DNA of 64,000 nucleotides from WVYX01 sp039592335 (GTDB lineage: Bacteria; Gemmatimonadota; Gemmatimonadetes; Gemmatimonadales; GWC2-71-9): positions 1 through 64,000 of the forward strand of contig JBDHBX010000013.1 in assembly GCA_039592335.1 (NCBI GenBank), written 5' to 3'. This document shows positions 8,443 to 15,877 of the stretch, piece by piece; within the stretch, counting starts at the first letter, position 1; each line of letters starts with the position of its first letter. Below the pieces are notes generated by a model. That model had not been told where the DNA came from. It saw only the letters and a program-made list of their open reading frames with translations, and did no database searches. The position numbers and the translations under genes were made by a program.

Positions 8443-9471
8443 ATGCTGCGCGCCGTGCGGGTCGTGCCCGCACGGCCGGGCTGGGACCGGGAGCGGCCGC
8501 GCCGCTACTTCTCGCAGCCCTACGCACCACACGAGGCGCTGGCATGGCTGAAGCACAATCTCCTCGGTCCGTCGCGGCGGTATCTCGGACTCACCACGCC
8601 GTTGCCGCCCAACACGCTCCTCAATCCGATCCAGCCACGCCTCACCATCGCCTTCGTGGGAGACGTGCTGCCACTGCACGGGGTGCGGCTCGCGGTGGAT
8701 GAGAGCCTAAAGCGATTCCTGCATGACGCCGACGTGCTCGTGGCCAACTTCGAGGGCACCGTAACCACCGAGACAGCCAAGGGCGTGTTCATGGGCCAGC
8801 GACACACGCCAGCGGTGCTCGACTTCCTCGAGGATCTGTTCGCGCCCGACCGCACGATTCTCACCTGCGCCAACAACCACGCGGGGGACTACGGCTGGAC
8901 GCAGTTTGGTCACTCCTACGAGCTGCTCCGGTCGCGGGGCTTCCTGCCCCTCGGTCGCGCGGACGAGCCAGCTGTCATGATCAACGACGCGGTCCTCATC
9001 GCCTGCTGGACCGCCTGGTCCAACCAGCCGTGCGCGTATGTGTCGGTGGAGCGCGACGCCGAGGGAGTCCCGTGCACCACACCGTTTCGCATCCTCTGTC
9101 CCCACTGGGGCTATGAGCTCCAGGCACACCCGCATCCCACCCAGATCGCCCACGCCCGCGGCTTGCTCGAGCGGTGGGACATGATCGTGGGACACCACTC
9201 GCACTGCCCCCAGCCGATCGCGGCGCACGCGACCGGTCGAAGCAAACGGCTCGTCGCGTACTCGCTGGGGAACTGCACCTTCGGGTACCGCTTCCGGCAC
9301 CACCTGCACGGTGCCGTCTTGAAGGTCGAGATCGGACCCGGTGCGGACGGGCGATGGGCCACGGGGCAAGCGAGCTGGCGTCCCTCGGAGGTGCACTTCA
9401 CAGGCCGGCGGCGGGCCGTCGTCCTGCTCGGAGGTGCGGACCGACCGGGGGAGGCGTCCATCTCCGCTTGA
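8443..9471 (+). CDS. CapA-like (PGA_cap) metallophosphatase-fold protein
   Basis: A 342-residue protein with the metallophosphatase-type motifs of the CapA/PgsA capsule family: FVGDV at 71-75, NFEGT at 102-106, CANNHAGDYG at about 142-151, PHWGYE at 220-225 and GHHSHCPQP at 250-258. CapA proteins take part in poly-gamma-glutamate synthesis and export, and the fold binds two metals. No capB or capC is nearby, so polyglutamate is not implied. The start is uncertain. The ATG at 8443 follows the MMPL stop, while an ATG at 8413 would overlap it by 14 bp, and neither has a strong ribosome site. It lies in one unit with the exporter and may hydrolyse or remodel the exported product. Confidence 0.75.
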   Translation: MLRAVRVVPARPGWDRERPRRYFSQPYAPHEALAWLKHNLLGPSRRYLGLTTPLPPNTLLNPIQPRLTIAFVGDVLPLHGVRLAVDESLKRFLHDADVLVANFEGTVTTETAKGVFMGQRHTPAVLDFLEDLFAPDRTILTCANNHAGDYGWTQFGHSYELLRSRGFLPLGRADEPAVMINDAVLIACWTAWSNQPCAYVSVERDAEGVPCTTPFRILCPHWGYELQAHPHPTQIAHARGLLERWDMIVGHHSHCPQPIAAHATGRSKRLVAYSLGNCTFGYRFRHHLHGAVLKVEIGPGADGRWATGQASWRPSEVHFTGRRRAVVLLGGADRPGEASISA

Positions 9472-9483
9472 CGCTTGCTTGAC
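9466..9483. promoter_or_regulatory. GCTTGAC-N4-GCTTGAC operator before the radical SAM gene
   Basis: GCTTGAC at 9466-9472 and again at 9477-9483, with the same 11-bp phase and heptamer as the site at 6122-6139. It overlaps the stop of the CapA-like gene and lies 48 bp before the radical SAM start. Ten bases after the second heptamer comes CATGGT (9494-9499), a weak -10-like hexamer at the spacing used by PhoB-type activators. This suggests that the last island gene has its own promoter under the same regulator. Confidence 0.6.
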
Positions 9484-9531
9484 CCCCCCATGCCATGGTA
9501 GCGCCGGATCGAGACGATCGAGGATCCGGCG

Positions 9532-10542
9532 ATGCTGCCCACCCGACTAGTCGTACGCGCGCTCCGAACCCGGTTCGTAGATCACCGGCCGTTCATCCTC
9601 TCGCATCTCCTAACAGGCCGCTGCAACGCTGACTGCGTCACCTGTTTGTGGAAGATGCCCGCGGATGCGAAGGTCGAGGAACTGTCTGTCGAGGAAGTCA
9701 GGAAGCTGTATCGCGATGCGGCAGCGGCCGGGTTCCGTGCGCTCGTGCTGTGGGGAGGCGAGCCTCTGGTACGGCAGGACGCCGGCGAGGCACTGCGCGC
9801 GGCGCGCGACGTAGGACTCATGACCACGCTCATCACCAACGGATGGTGGCTCGAAGAGCGCGCCGAGGAGGTCCTGCCGTGGGTGGACCGTCTCATGGTA
9901 TCGGTGGACGGCATGGGCGCGAGGCACGACGAGATCCGGAGGAAGCCCGGCCTGTTCGATCGGCTGGATCGCGGACTGGCGTACGTGCGCCGTGCCCATC
10001 CGCGCATCGCAGTGATCATCAATGTGGTGCTGTCTCGCCTGAACGCCGATCAGCTCGAGGCGATCGCGGCATACGGCAAGCGGGTTGGCGGCCAAGTGTC
10101 GTTCCAGGCCATGGACGTGACCGACTACGGCTACGCCGACCGCACGATCGAGTTGAAGCGGGTCCAGTTGGAGGCCGAGGAAGAAAGGAGCATCGCAGGC
10201 AGGATCGCAGCGCTACGCCGTCAGGGGTTTCCCGTGAGCGACTCGGACTCCTATCTGGCCAGGCTCGGTCCGGGCGTCGGGCACTACCGATGCCACTTCA
10301 AGAAGGTCTGCCTGCGAGTAGAGCCGAATGGTGACGTCCTCGACTGTACGCTGAAGGCAGTTCCGCTGGCCAATGTGCGGCACACACCTCTGCGGACGCT
10401 GCTTCGCAGCCCCGAGTTCGCCGAGTTTCTGGGACGAGCCGAGAGCTGCAATCGGTGCCGCGACGTCGCTGTCGTGGAGCTGTCCCACATGTGGGACGGG
10501 CGCCCGGAGGCCCTCTGGAGGGCCCTCAAGAGCCTTGCCTGA
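9532..10542 (+). CDS. Radical SAM enzyme with SPASM-like C-terminus
   Basis: A 336-residue protein. Cys31, Cys35 and Cys38 (CNADCVTC) form the CX3CX2C site for the SAM-binding [4Fe-4S] cluster. WGGEPLV at about 74-80 is the glycine-rich SAM contact, and ITNGWWL and SVDG follow. The C-terminus has five more cysteines (254, 260, 272, 306, 309) around an IEPNGDV-like turn, the pattern of a SPASM/twitch domain holding an auxiliary cluster. SPASM enzymes often modify peptides, and relatives act on lipids or sugars. No precursor peptide gene is visible next to it. It carries the shared operator upstream and is the last island gene before tRNA-Ser. Confidence 0.85.
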   Translation: MLPTRLVVRALRTRFVDHRPFILSHLLTGRCNADCVTCLWKMPADAKVEELSVEEVRKLYRDAAAAGFRALVLWGGEPLVRQDAGEALRAARDVGLMTTLITNGWWLEERAEEVLPWVDRLMVSVDGMGARHDEIRRKPGLFDRLDRGLAYVRRAHPRIAVIINVVLSRLNADQLEAIAAYGKRVGGQVSFQAMDVTDYGYADRTIELKRVQLEAEEERSIAGRIAALRRQGFPVSDSDSYLARLGPGVGHYRCHFKKVCLRVEPNGDVLDCTLKAVPLANVRHTPLRTLLRSPEFAEFLGRAESCNRCRDVAVVELSHMWDGRPEALWRALKSLA

Positions 10543-10627
10543 GGCGAGTCGTGGACGACCGGCACGCCCGCCGACTCGGTGGTGTCGGTCGGAGGCGTGT
10601 CAATCGACACACTTGCAGAGAACGCGC

Positions 10628-10721
10628 CTTGACACCCCTCCCCTAACTGGTGTTCTTTCAACGGCTTAACGCACCTCTCGGACAGGTGGCCGAGCGGCTG
10701 AAGGCACGCGCCTGGAGAGCG
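10628..10721 (+). repeat. Direct repeat, right copy (upstream region and 5' half of tRNA-Ser)
   Basis: Partner of 2169-2262 with two mismatches. Here the tRNA continues intact past the repeat end. The TTGACA at 10629-10634, kept in both copies, is a plausible -35 element of the tRNA promoter. The -10 is not obvious. Looser similarity reaches upstream to CAATCGACA (10601; left copy 2141) with a one-base indel. Confidence 0.85.
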
Positions 10722-10766
10722 CGTGAACGGGGAACCGTTCCGTGGGTTCGAATCCCACCCTGTCCG
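10680..10766 (+). tRNA. tRNA-Ser (anticodon GGA)
   Basis: An 87-nt class II tRNA. The acceptor stem is GGACAGG / CCTGTCC with discriminator G. The anticodon stem CGCGC/GCGCG closes the loop CTGGAGA, so the anticodon is GGA. The long variable arm is GAACGGGGAACCGTTC, and the T loop is GGTTCGAATCC. CCA is not encoded. It reads UCC and UCU. It is the intact copy at the right edge of the island. A 5' half lies at 2221. Confidence 0.95.
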
Positions 10767-11139
10767 TTACAGCAATGCGGGGAGTGGTTGTGCGGTGGAT
10801 GGCGCCCACAGGAAGGCTCTGTCCCGGCGGTCCCGCGCCGGGGGTGGACGCCCTCATTCCTGAATTCCAGCCCCTCTTGGAACCCTCCGGATCTCGGCCG
10901 CCACAACATAGCCGAACCGCGATAAAGAAGTCTTCACATTCCCTTTCTATTTCACAGCCCTGCAAGGGTTTATACATTTCTCTTGTCATGCGGACGAGGT
11001 GCCGCAATGGATGGGAGGGGCGGAGTGCAAGGATAGTGCGACTGCTTTCGAGCGGCGCGCCCGAGTGTCCTGCCGGACGCACTCCGCCTTGGTACGCGAA
11101 CGAGCGAACCCAACGCTCGAACCCGAGCGAGAGTGCGAT
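10767..11139. other. Leader region of the 2-oxoacid oxidoreductase/Rnf operon
   Basis: These 373 bp between tRNA-Ser and the next gene have no supported gene. Bases 10920-10990 are clearly AT-richer than the surroundings (TTCACATTCCCTTTCTA, then GGGTTTATACATTTC). This is a likely promoter zone for the long operon that follows, with a small CCCT-GCA-AGGG inverted repeat at about 10959-10969. A TTCACA at about 10951 and TATACA downstream are suboptimally spaced, so exact -35 and -10 boxes are not assigned. The frame upstream of 11140 is open but lacks a ribosome site. Confidence 0.45.
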
Positions 11140-13065
11140 ATGACCCAGTCTTCCTCCACCGCCAAAGCCCCCGCCAAGAAGAAGGCCAAGAAGGGCCCCA
11201 AGAAGCCGAAAGGCCCCGAGGTCATCACGGTGCCGGAGCACACCGTCGAGGTGGTCTCCGACTCCGGCGAGGGTGCGCAGCGCTGTGCACAGATCTTCGG
11301 ACGCGTCTCGGCCCGCATGGGCAACGGGGTGTGGACCGTCGAGATCATCCCGGCCGAGATCCAACCGCCGGCGCGCACGCCGCCCAGCGCGAGCGGGAAC
11401 CGCGTGCGGCTCGGCACCAAGCCGGTGACCAACTGGGGCGACGCGGCGAACCTCGTGGTGGCGTTCAACGAGCAGGTGCTGCTGCACCGCTTCCGTCAGG
11501 GGGCGCTGGCCGACGGCGCGATCGTCCTCATCGAGAGCATGTGGGAGAAGCACGACGACGAGGACATCCGCAAGGAGTGGGCGGCGGCCATGAAGGAGAT
11601 GGACGGCCACGACCTGCGGTTCGTCAAGGTCCCGATGGAGGAGCAGTGCCTCACGCTCGTGGAGAACCCGCGGCGCGGCAAGAACATGTTCGCGCTGGGA
11701 ATGCTCTCCTACGTGTACCACCGGGAACTCGACCGGGTGGGCCGCCAGATCGAGCGCGAGTTCCGCAAGAAATCCAAGGAAGTGATCGACGCCAACCTCC
11801 AGCTGCTCCAGCTGGGGTACGACTGGGCCGAGCAGCACCTCGACTTCCGGGTCGAGATCCCCATCGAGAAGCCCAGCAAGCCGATGGTCGTGATGAACGG
11901 CAACCAGGCCATCGCCATCGGAAGCATCGCGTCGGGGATGGAGCTCTGCTCGATGTACCCCATCACGCCGGCGACCTCGGCGTCGCACTACCTGAGCGAC
12001 ATCTTCGAGGACTACGGCGGCATCGTGCACCAGGCGGAGGATGAGATCGCCGCCGCCGGGGTGGCGATCGGCGCGTCGTTCGCCGGCAAGGTGGCCTTCA
12101 CGATCACCTCGGGACCCGGTTTGGCACTCAAGACCGAGTTCATTGGCCTGGCGGTGATGACGGAAACCCCGCTGGTGGTGGTGGACGTGCAGCGCGGCGG
12201 GCCGAGCACCGGGCTCCCCACCAAGGTCGAACAGGCCGATCTGCTGGCCGCAATCTACGGCCAGCCGGGCGACGCTCCCCACGTGGTGATGGCCCCGGCG
12301 ACCATGGAGGAGTGCTTCCTCTGCATGACCACGGCGCGGCGCATCGCCGAGGCGTTCCGCTGCGTGGTGATCGTACTGACCGACGCCAACCTCGCTACCG
12401 GCGTGCAGCCGTTCCCGCGGCCCGAGGTGACCAGCGAGTGGATCGCCCACCCCGTGGACCTCTCGGCGGTGCCCGAGGGCACGCGGGCCTACGAGTGGGA
12501 TCCACGCACGGGCCTCTCAAGGCGGCTCATTCCGGGACAGCTCAACGGGATGCACACGCTCACCGGCTTGGCCCACGACGAGGGCAGCAAGGTGGCATAC
12601 CAGCCGGAGATCAACCAGCGCGGCTGCGAGATGCGCAGCCGCAAGATGGCGGTGTTCCAGCAGACGCTGAAGCCGCCCCGGGTGTACGGTCCGGCCAAGG
12701 GCGACCTGCTGGTGGTGGGTTGGGGCAGCACGAAGGGCGCCATCCAGGAGGCGGTGGACCGCGCGCAGGCCGAGGAACTCTCGGTCTCGTCGCTGCACCT
12801 GCGGTTCCTCTCCCCAATGGAACCGCGGCTCAAGCAGATCTTCAAGAAGTTCAAGAAGGTGATGACGGTGGAGATCAACTACAGCGACGAGAAGGACGCG
12901 CCGTTCGTCACCGATGAGAACCGGCGGCGCGGGCAGCTCACCTGGCTGCTGCGCGCGCACACGCTGATGGACGTGGACTGCTGGGGCCGCGTGCCCGGTG
13001 AGCCGCTGCGCCCCGGCATAATTCTCGACGCCATTCGCGGCCACATGCCGAATGGAGCCAAGTGA
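11140..13065 (+). CDS. korA: 2-oxoacid:ferredoxin oxidoreductase, fused gamma-alpha subunit
   Basis: A 641-residue subunit of a KorAB-type enzyme that oxidatively decarboxylates a 2-oxoacid (typically 2-oxoglutarate) to the acyl-CoA and reduces ferredoxin. After a Lys/Pro-rich tail (residues 1-30) comes the gamma domain (about 35-240). The alpha/pyrimidine-binding domain begins at MVVMNGNQAIAIG and includes MYPITPATSASHYL, the E-rich HQAEDEIAAAGVAIGA helix and VDVQRGGPSTGLPTK. The start is taken at the ATG nearest the first recognisable domain. The open frame 47 codons further up has no domain. First gene of the operon; korB begins at its stop codon. The exact 2-oxoacid is not provable from sequence. 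Confidence 0.88.
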   Translation: MTQSSSTAKAPAKKKAKKGPKKPKGPEVITVPEHTVEVVSDSGEGAQRCAQIFGRVSARMGNGVWTVEIIPAEIQPPARTPPSASGNRVRLGTKPVTNWGDAANLVVAFNEQVLLHRFRQGALADGAIVLIESMWEKHDDEDIRKEWAAAMKEMDGHDLRFVKVPMEEQCLTLVENPRRGKNMFALGMLSYVYHRELDRVGRQIEREFRKKSKEVIDANLQLLQLGYDWAEQHLDFRVEIPIEKPSKPMVVMNGNQAIAIGSIASGMELCSMYPITPATSASHYLSDIFEDYGGIVHQAEDEIAAAGVAIGASFAGKVAFTITSGPGLALKTEFIGLAVMTETPLVVVDVQRGGPSTGLPTKVEQADLLAAIYGQPGDAPHVVMAPATMEECFLCMTTARRIAEAFRCVVIVLTDANLATGVQPFPRPEVTSEWIAHPVDLSAVPEGTRAYEWDPRTGLSRRLIPGQLNGMHTLTGLAHDEGSKVAYQPEINQRGCEMRSRKMAVFQQTLKPPRVYGPAKGDLLVVGWGSTKGAIQEAVDRAQAEELSVSSLHLRFLSPMEPRLKQIFKKFKKVMTVEINYSDEKDAPFVTDENRRRGQLTWLLRAHTLMDVDCWGRVPGEPLRPGIILDAIRGHMPNGAK

Positions 13066-14024
13066 TGATACAGTTCGGTGGATGCTCACTGCTCGGTAGC
13101 GCCGTCGAGGACGACGACCGCTCCTGGAGCATGCAGGATTACGAGGGCGCCGTCGCAAGGTGGTGCCCGGGGTGTGGCGACCACGCGGTGCTCACGGCCG
13201 TGCAGCGCCTGCTGGAAGACGAGCAGCTCCCCCCGGAGCAGACGGTGTTCGTCTCCGGCATCGGCTGCTCGAGCCGCTTCCCGCACTACCTCAGCACGTA
13301 CGGCTTCCACGGGTTGCACGGGCGCGCGCTCCCGGTGGCCACCGGGGTCAAGCTGCGCCGGCCCGAGCTGCACGTGTTCGCGGTCATGGGCGACGGCGAC
13401 TGCTGCTCGATCGGTGGCGGGCACTGGCTGCACACGACCCGCTACAACCCCAACATCACGGCCATCATGCTCGACAACGGGGTCTATGGTCTCACCAAGA
13501 ACCAGACCTCGCCCACCAGCCCGCAGGGGCTGAAGAGCTACACACAGCCGCGCGGGGCGTTCCTGCCGGGCATGAACCCGATCGCCACTACGCTGGGCAT
13601 CAAGAACGCCTCGTTCGTGGCGCAGACGGGGGACTGGCTGCCGGATCACATTTACGCGACGCTCAAGAAGGCGTACCACCACAAGGGGTTCTCCTTCGTG
13701 CGCATCCTGCAGCGCTGTCCGGCCTACACAGACCAGCTGTTCACCGACGCGATGCGCGATCCCAACCGGATCGAGCTGCTGCTCCATCCCAACGGGATCG
13801 GCGTGCCGGAGCTGGAGGGGATCTACAAGAACCACACGTACCACGATCCGTCCGACCTCACCAACGGATTCCGGCTAGCGCAGGACGATGGCCGCTTCCG
13901 CCTCGGTCTGTTCTACCAGAACGAGAACCTGCCGGTGTACGAGGAGGTCCGCGCGGTCCCGGCCAAGTCGGCGGAACAGAAGCTGGAGATTCTCAACAAG
14001 GAGCTCGACCGCTATGCCGTCTGA
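13065..14024 (+). CDS. korB: 2-oxoacid:ferredoxin oxidoreductase, beta subunit
   Basis: A 319-residue thiamine-diphosphate-binding subunit. WCPGCGDHAVL near the N-terminus and the GDGDCCSIGGGH...NPNITAIMLDNGVYGLTKNQ stretch are the TPP/Mg motif (GDG...N) and the KorB signature GxTxxQTSPTS. The cysteines at WCPGC, GIGCSSR and further on match the cluster-binding set of this subunit class. TGATG couples it to korA by one base; a GTG one codon earlier is the alternative start. With KorA it forms the catalytic heterodimer. It feeds reduced ferredoxin to the Rnf complex encoded downstream. Confidence 0.9.
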   Translation: MIQFGGCSLLGSAVEDDDRSWSMQDYEGAVARWCPGCGDHAVLTAVQRLLEDEQLPPEQTVFVSGIGCSSRFPHYLSTYGFHGLHGRALPVATGVKLRRPELHVFAVMGDGDCCSIGGGHWLHTTRYNPNITAIMLDNGVYGLTKNQTSPTSPQGLKSYTQPRGAFLPGMNPIATTLGIKNASFVAQTGDWLPDHIYATLKKAYHHKGFSFVRILQRCPAYTDQLFTDAMRDPNRIELLLHPNGIGVPELEGIYKNHTYHDPSDLTNGFRLAQDDGRFRLGLFYQNENLPVYEEVRAVPAKSAEQKLEILNKELDRYAV

Positions 14025-15018
14025 CAAACGGGTGGCACTGGCGATGGAGGCGCTGGCACCGAAGCGCGACGCGTTTCGGTCGGCGCTGGGCAATACGGTG
14101 GAGCAGGTGCAGGGATTCCTGGACGAGCATCAGTCGTCGGAGAACGGCGGCACGGGCCGGCTCGAGGCCGAGTTGGGCCCCTTCGCCGCCGGACGCATCG
14201 ACATAGACAAGCTCTCGTCCCTGTTCTCCAGCGAGGTCTCGCTCGACACGCTCACCATGGAGACGGTGGCGAAGGCGCGCGACACCATGGCCGAGCTGAC
14301 CCAGCGCAACTCCGACCTGTTCCTGGTCGACGTGAAGTCGGGCGGTTGCCTGCACGACGTCGTGGAGAAGGCGCTCGAGGAGGTGGGCCGGGCCTTCGGC
14401 GCGGTGCGCATCTTCGAGCTCACGCGCTCGGGCAGCTCGCACGGCAACGAGCACGCACGCTCGCTGGGCGCCTTTCCCTTCGACCGGTGGAGCCGCGGCG
14501 AGCGGCGCCTCGCGCCGCCCCTGGTTGTGACGGTGGACGGGGACGACCTCGCGGCCACCGGCCTCGCGGAATTCCTGGACGGCAGCCAGAAGATCGTGCT
14601 GGTGGTGCGGGGCGCGTGCGCCCCCGCCCCGCTGGCGCGGCTGATCACGCCGGGCGTGTTCGTCATGCAGACCGCCGACCCGAGCGAGCTGGCACGACTG
14701 GCGGACTTCGAGGGCCCCGGCATCGCGGCGCTGGTGCCCGAGGCGGCTGCGCGCTTCGTGCACGACCCCAGGGCCGGGGGGGAGACGTGGCAGCGCCTGT
14801 CGCTCATACACGTGCCCGACAAGGAACCGAAGCAGTCGCTGGGCGGGCTCTCCGGTTTCCAGCAGGCACAGGAGGTCAGGCAGCTGGTAGCGCTGGCCAA
14901 GCAGTCGGCGGCGGCTCCGGTCGCCGCAGGCGAGGCGGCCGAGGGTGCCGCCCCGTTGAGCGACCCGGTGGACAAGCTGGCCGCGTGGCTGCTCACCCAG
15001 GCGGACCTGTCCGAGTGA
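14014..15018 (+). CDS. Unknown protein of the oxidoreductase/Rnf operon
   Basis: A 334-residue protein I do not recognise. The start at 14014 overlaps the end of korB by 11 bp; an earlier start would lie inside korB. The first 120 residues are helical and charged (ALAPKRDAFRSALGNTVEQVQGF, SLDTLTMETVAKARDTMAEL). A central alpha/beta part follows (LVVTVDGDDLAATGLAEFL, KIVLVVRGACAPAPLARLI, GIAALVPEAAARF). The C-terminus is Ala/Gly-rich, then PVDKLAAWLLTQADL. It has no membrane helix, no cysteine cluster motif and no signal peptide. It is locked between korB and rnfB (10-bp gap), which points to an assembly, scaffold or regulatory role in the electron-transfer system. Confidence 0.75.
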   Translation: MPSDKRVALAMEALAPKRDAFRSALGNTVEQVQGFLDEHQSSENGGTGRLEAELGPFAAGRIDIDKLSSLFSSEVSLDTLTMETVAKARDTMAELTQRNSDLFLVDVKSGGCLHDVVEKALEEVGRAFGAVRIFELTRSGSSHGNEHARSLGAFPFDRWSRGERRLAPPLVVTVDGDDLAATGLAEFLDGSQKIVLVVRGACAPAPLARLITPGVFVMQTADPSELARLADFEGPGIAALVPEAAARFVHDPRAGGETWQRLSLIHVPDKEPKQSLGGLSGFQQAQEVRQLVALAKQSAAAPVAAGEAAEGAAPLSDPVDKLAAWLLTQADLSE

Positions 15019-15028
15019 GCGTGTAGCG

Positions 15029-15877
15029 ATGGACGTCTCGACGATCCTGCTCTCGGTGCTGATCCTCGGCGGCGTGGGACTCACCTTCGCCACGCTGATC
15101 ACCCTCACCCACAAGAAGTTCTGGGTGTGGGAGGACCCGCGCATCGAGGGTGTGGCGGATCTGCTGCCCGGCACCAACTGCGGGGCGTGCGGCCTGGCGG
15201 GGTGTCACGCGTTCGCCGAGGCGCTGATCGCCGACAAGGTACAGCCGGCCACCTGCACGGTGATGGGGGCGGACGACGTGCTCGACGTGGCGGGTTTCCT
15301 CGGCGTGGAGGCGGGTGAGGCGAACAAGCAGGTGGCCCGGCTGCTCTGCGCCGGCGGCGCCAACGTGGCGGTGCAACAGGCCGACTACATCGGTCTCGAG
15401 ACGTGCAAGGCCGCGGCGGCAGTGGCCGGGGGCGGCAAGGGCTGCACCTGGGGCTGCATCGGCCTGGCCGACTGCGAGGTGGTGTGCGATTTCGACGCGA
15501 TCTACATGAACCCCTGGGGCCTGCCGGTGGTTATCCCAGACAAGTGCACCGCGTGCGGCGACTGCGTCGTGGCGTGCCCCGTGGATCTGTTCGTATTGAT
15601 GCCGCTCGAGCAGAAGCTCATCGTGCAGTGCAAGAGCCTGCTGGAGGGTGAGGAAGCAGAAGAGCTGTGTCAGGTCGCGTGCAACGCCTGCGGGCGCTGC
15701 GCGGCCGATGCACCGGAAGTCATCCACATGGAGAACGGGCTGGCGGTGGTGGACTACAGCAAGAACGAGCTGGCGACTCCTGCCGCGACCGAGCGGTGTC
15801 CGACCAGTGCCATCGTGTGGGTCGAGGGCATGCAGCAGTTCGATCTTTCTCGGCCATCTGAAGAGGTAGCCGCATGA
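15029..15877 (+). CDS. rnfB: Rnf complex iron-sulfur subunit RnfB
   Basis: A 282-residue protein with one N-terminal membrane helix (ILLSVLILGGVGLTFATLITL). LPGTNCGACGLAGCHAFAEAL is the four-Cys domain typical of RnfB. Ferredoxin-like cluster motifs follow: CTACGDCVVACP and CNACGRCAADAP, with further cysteines at GCTWGCIGLADCEVVC. RnfB accepts electrons from reduced ferredoxin at the cytoplasmic face. Here rnfB is separated from the other rnf genes by the giant PFOR gene. It overlaps that gene by four bases (ATGA), which ties electron donor and acceptor together in translation. Confidence 0.9.
   Translation: MDVSTILLSVLILGGVGLTFATLITLTHKKFWVWEDPRIEGVADLLPGTNCGACGLAGCHAFAEALIADKVQPATCTVMGADDVLDVAGFLGVEAGEANKQVARLLCAGGANVAVQQADYIGLETCKAAAAVAGGGKGCTWGCIGLADCEVVCDFDAIYMNPWGLPVVIPDKCTACGDCVVACPVDLFVLMPLEQKLIVQCKSLLEGEEAEELCQVACNACGRCAADAPEVIHMENGLAVVDYSKNELATPAATERCPTSAIVWVEGMQQFDLSRPSEEVAA

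Noticed and set aside
8443..9471. Poly-gamma-glutamate capsule locus
   Set aside because: Only a CapA-like protein is present. The capB ligase and capC genes are missing.
6135..10542. Hopanoid locus (HpnN-like MMPL and HpnH-like radical SAM)
   Set aside because: No squalene-hopene cyclase or other hpn gene is present, and the radical SAM protein has a SPASM-like C-terminus that HpnH lacks.
10658..10909. Short minus-strand frame reading GGIRTHGTVPRSRALQARAFSRSATCP
   Set aside because: This is the familiar antisense translation of a tRNA-Ser gene, not a protein.
10666..12450. 594-codon minus-strand frame covering tRNA-Ser and the korA region
   Set aside because: It runs antisense through a tRNA and a well-supported gene. 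Its sequence has no recognisable domain.
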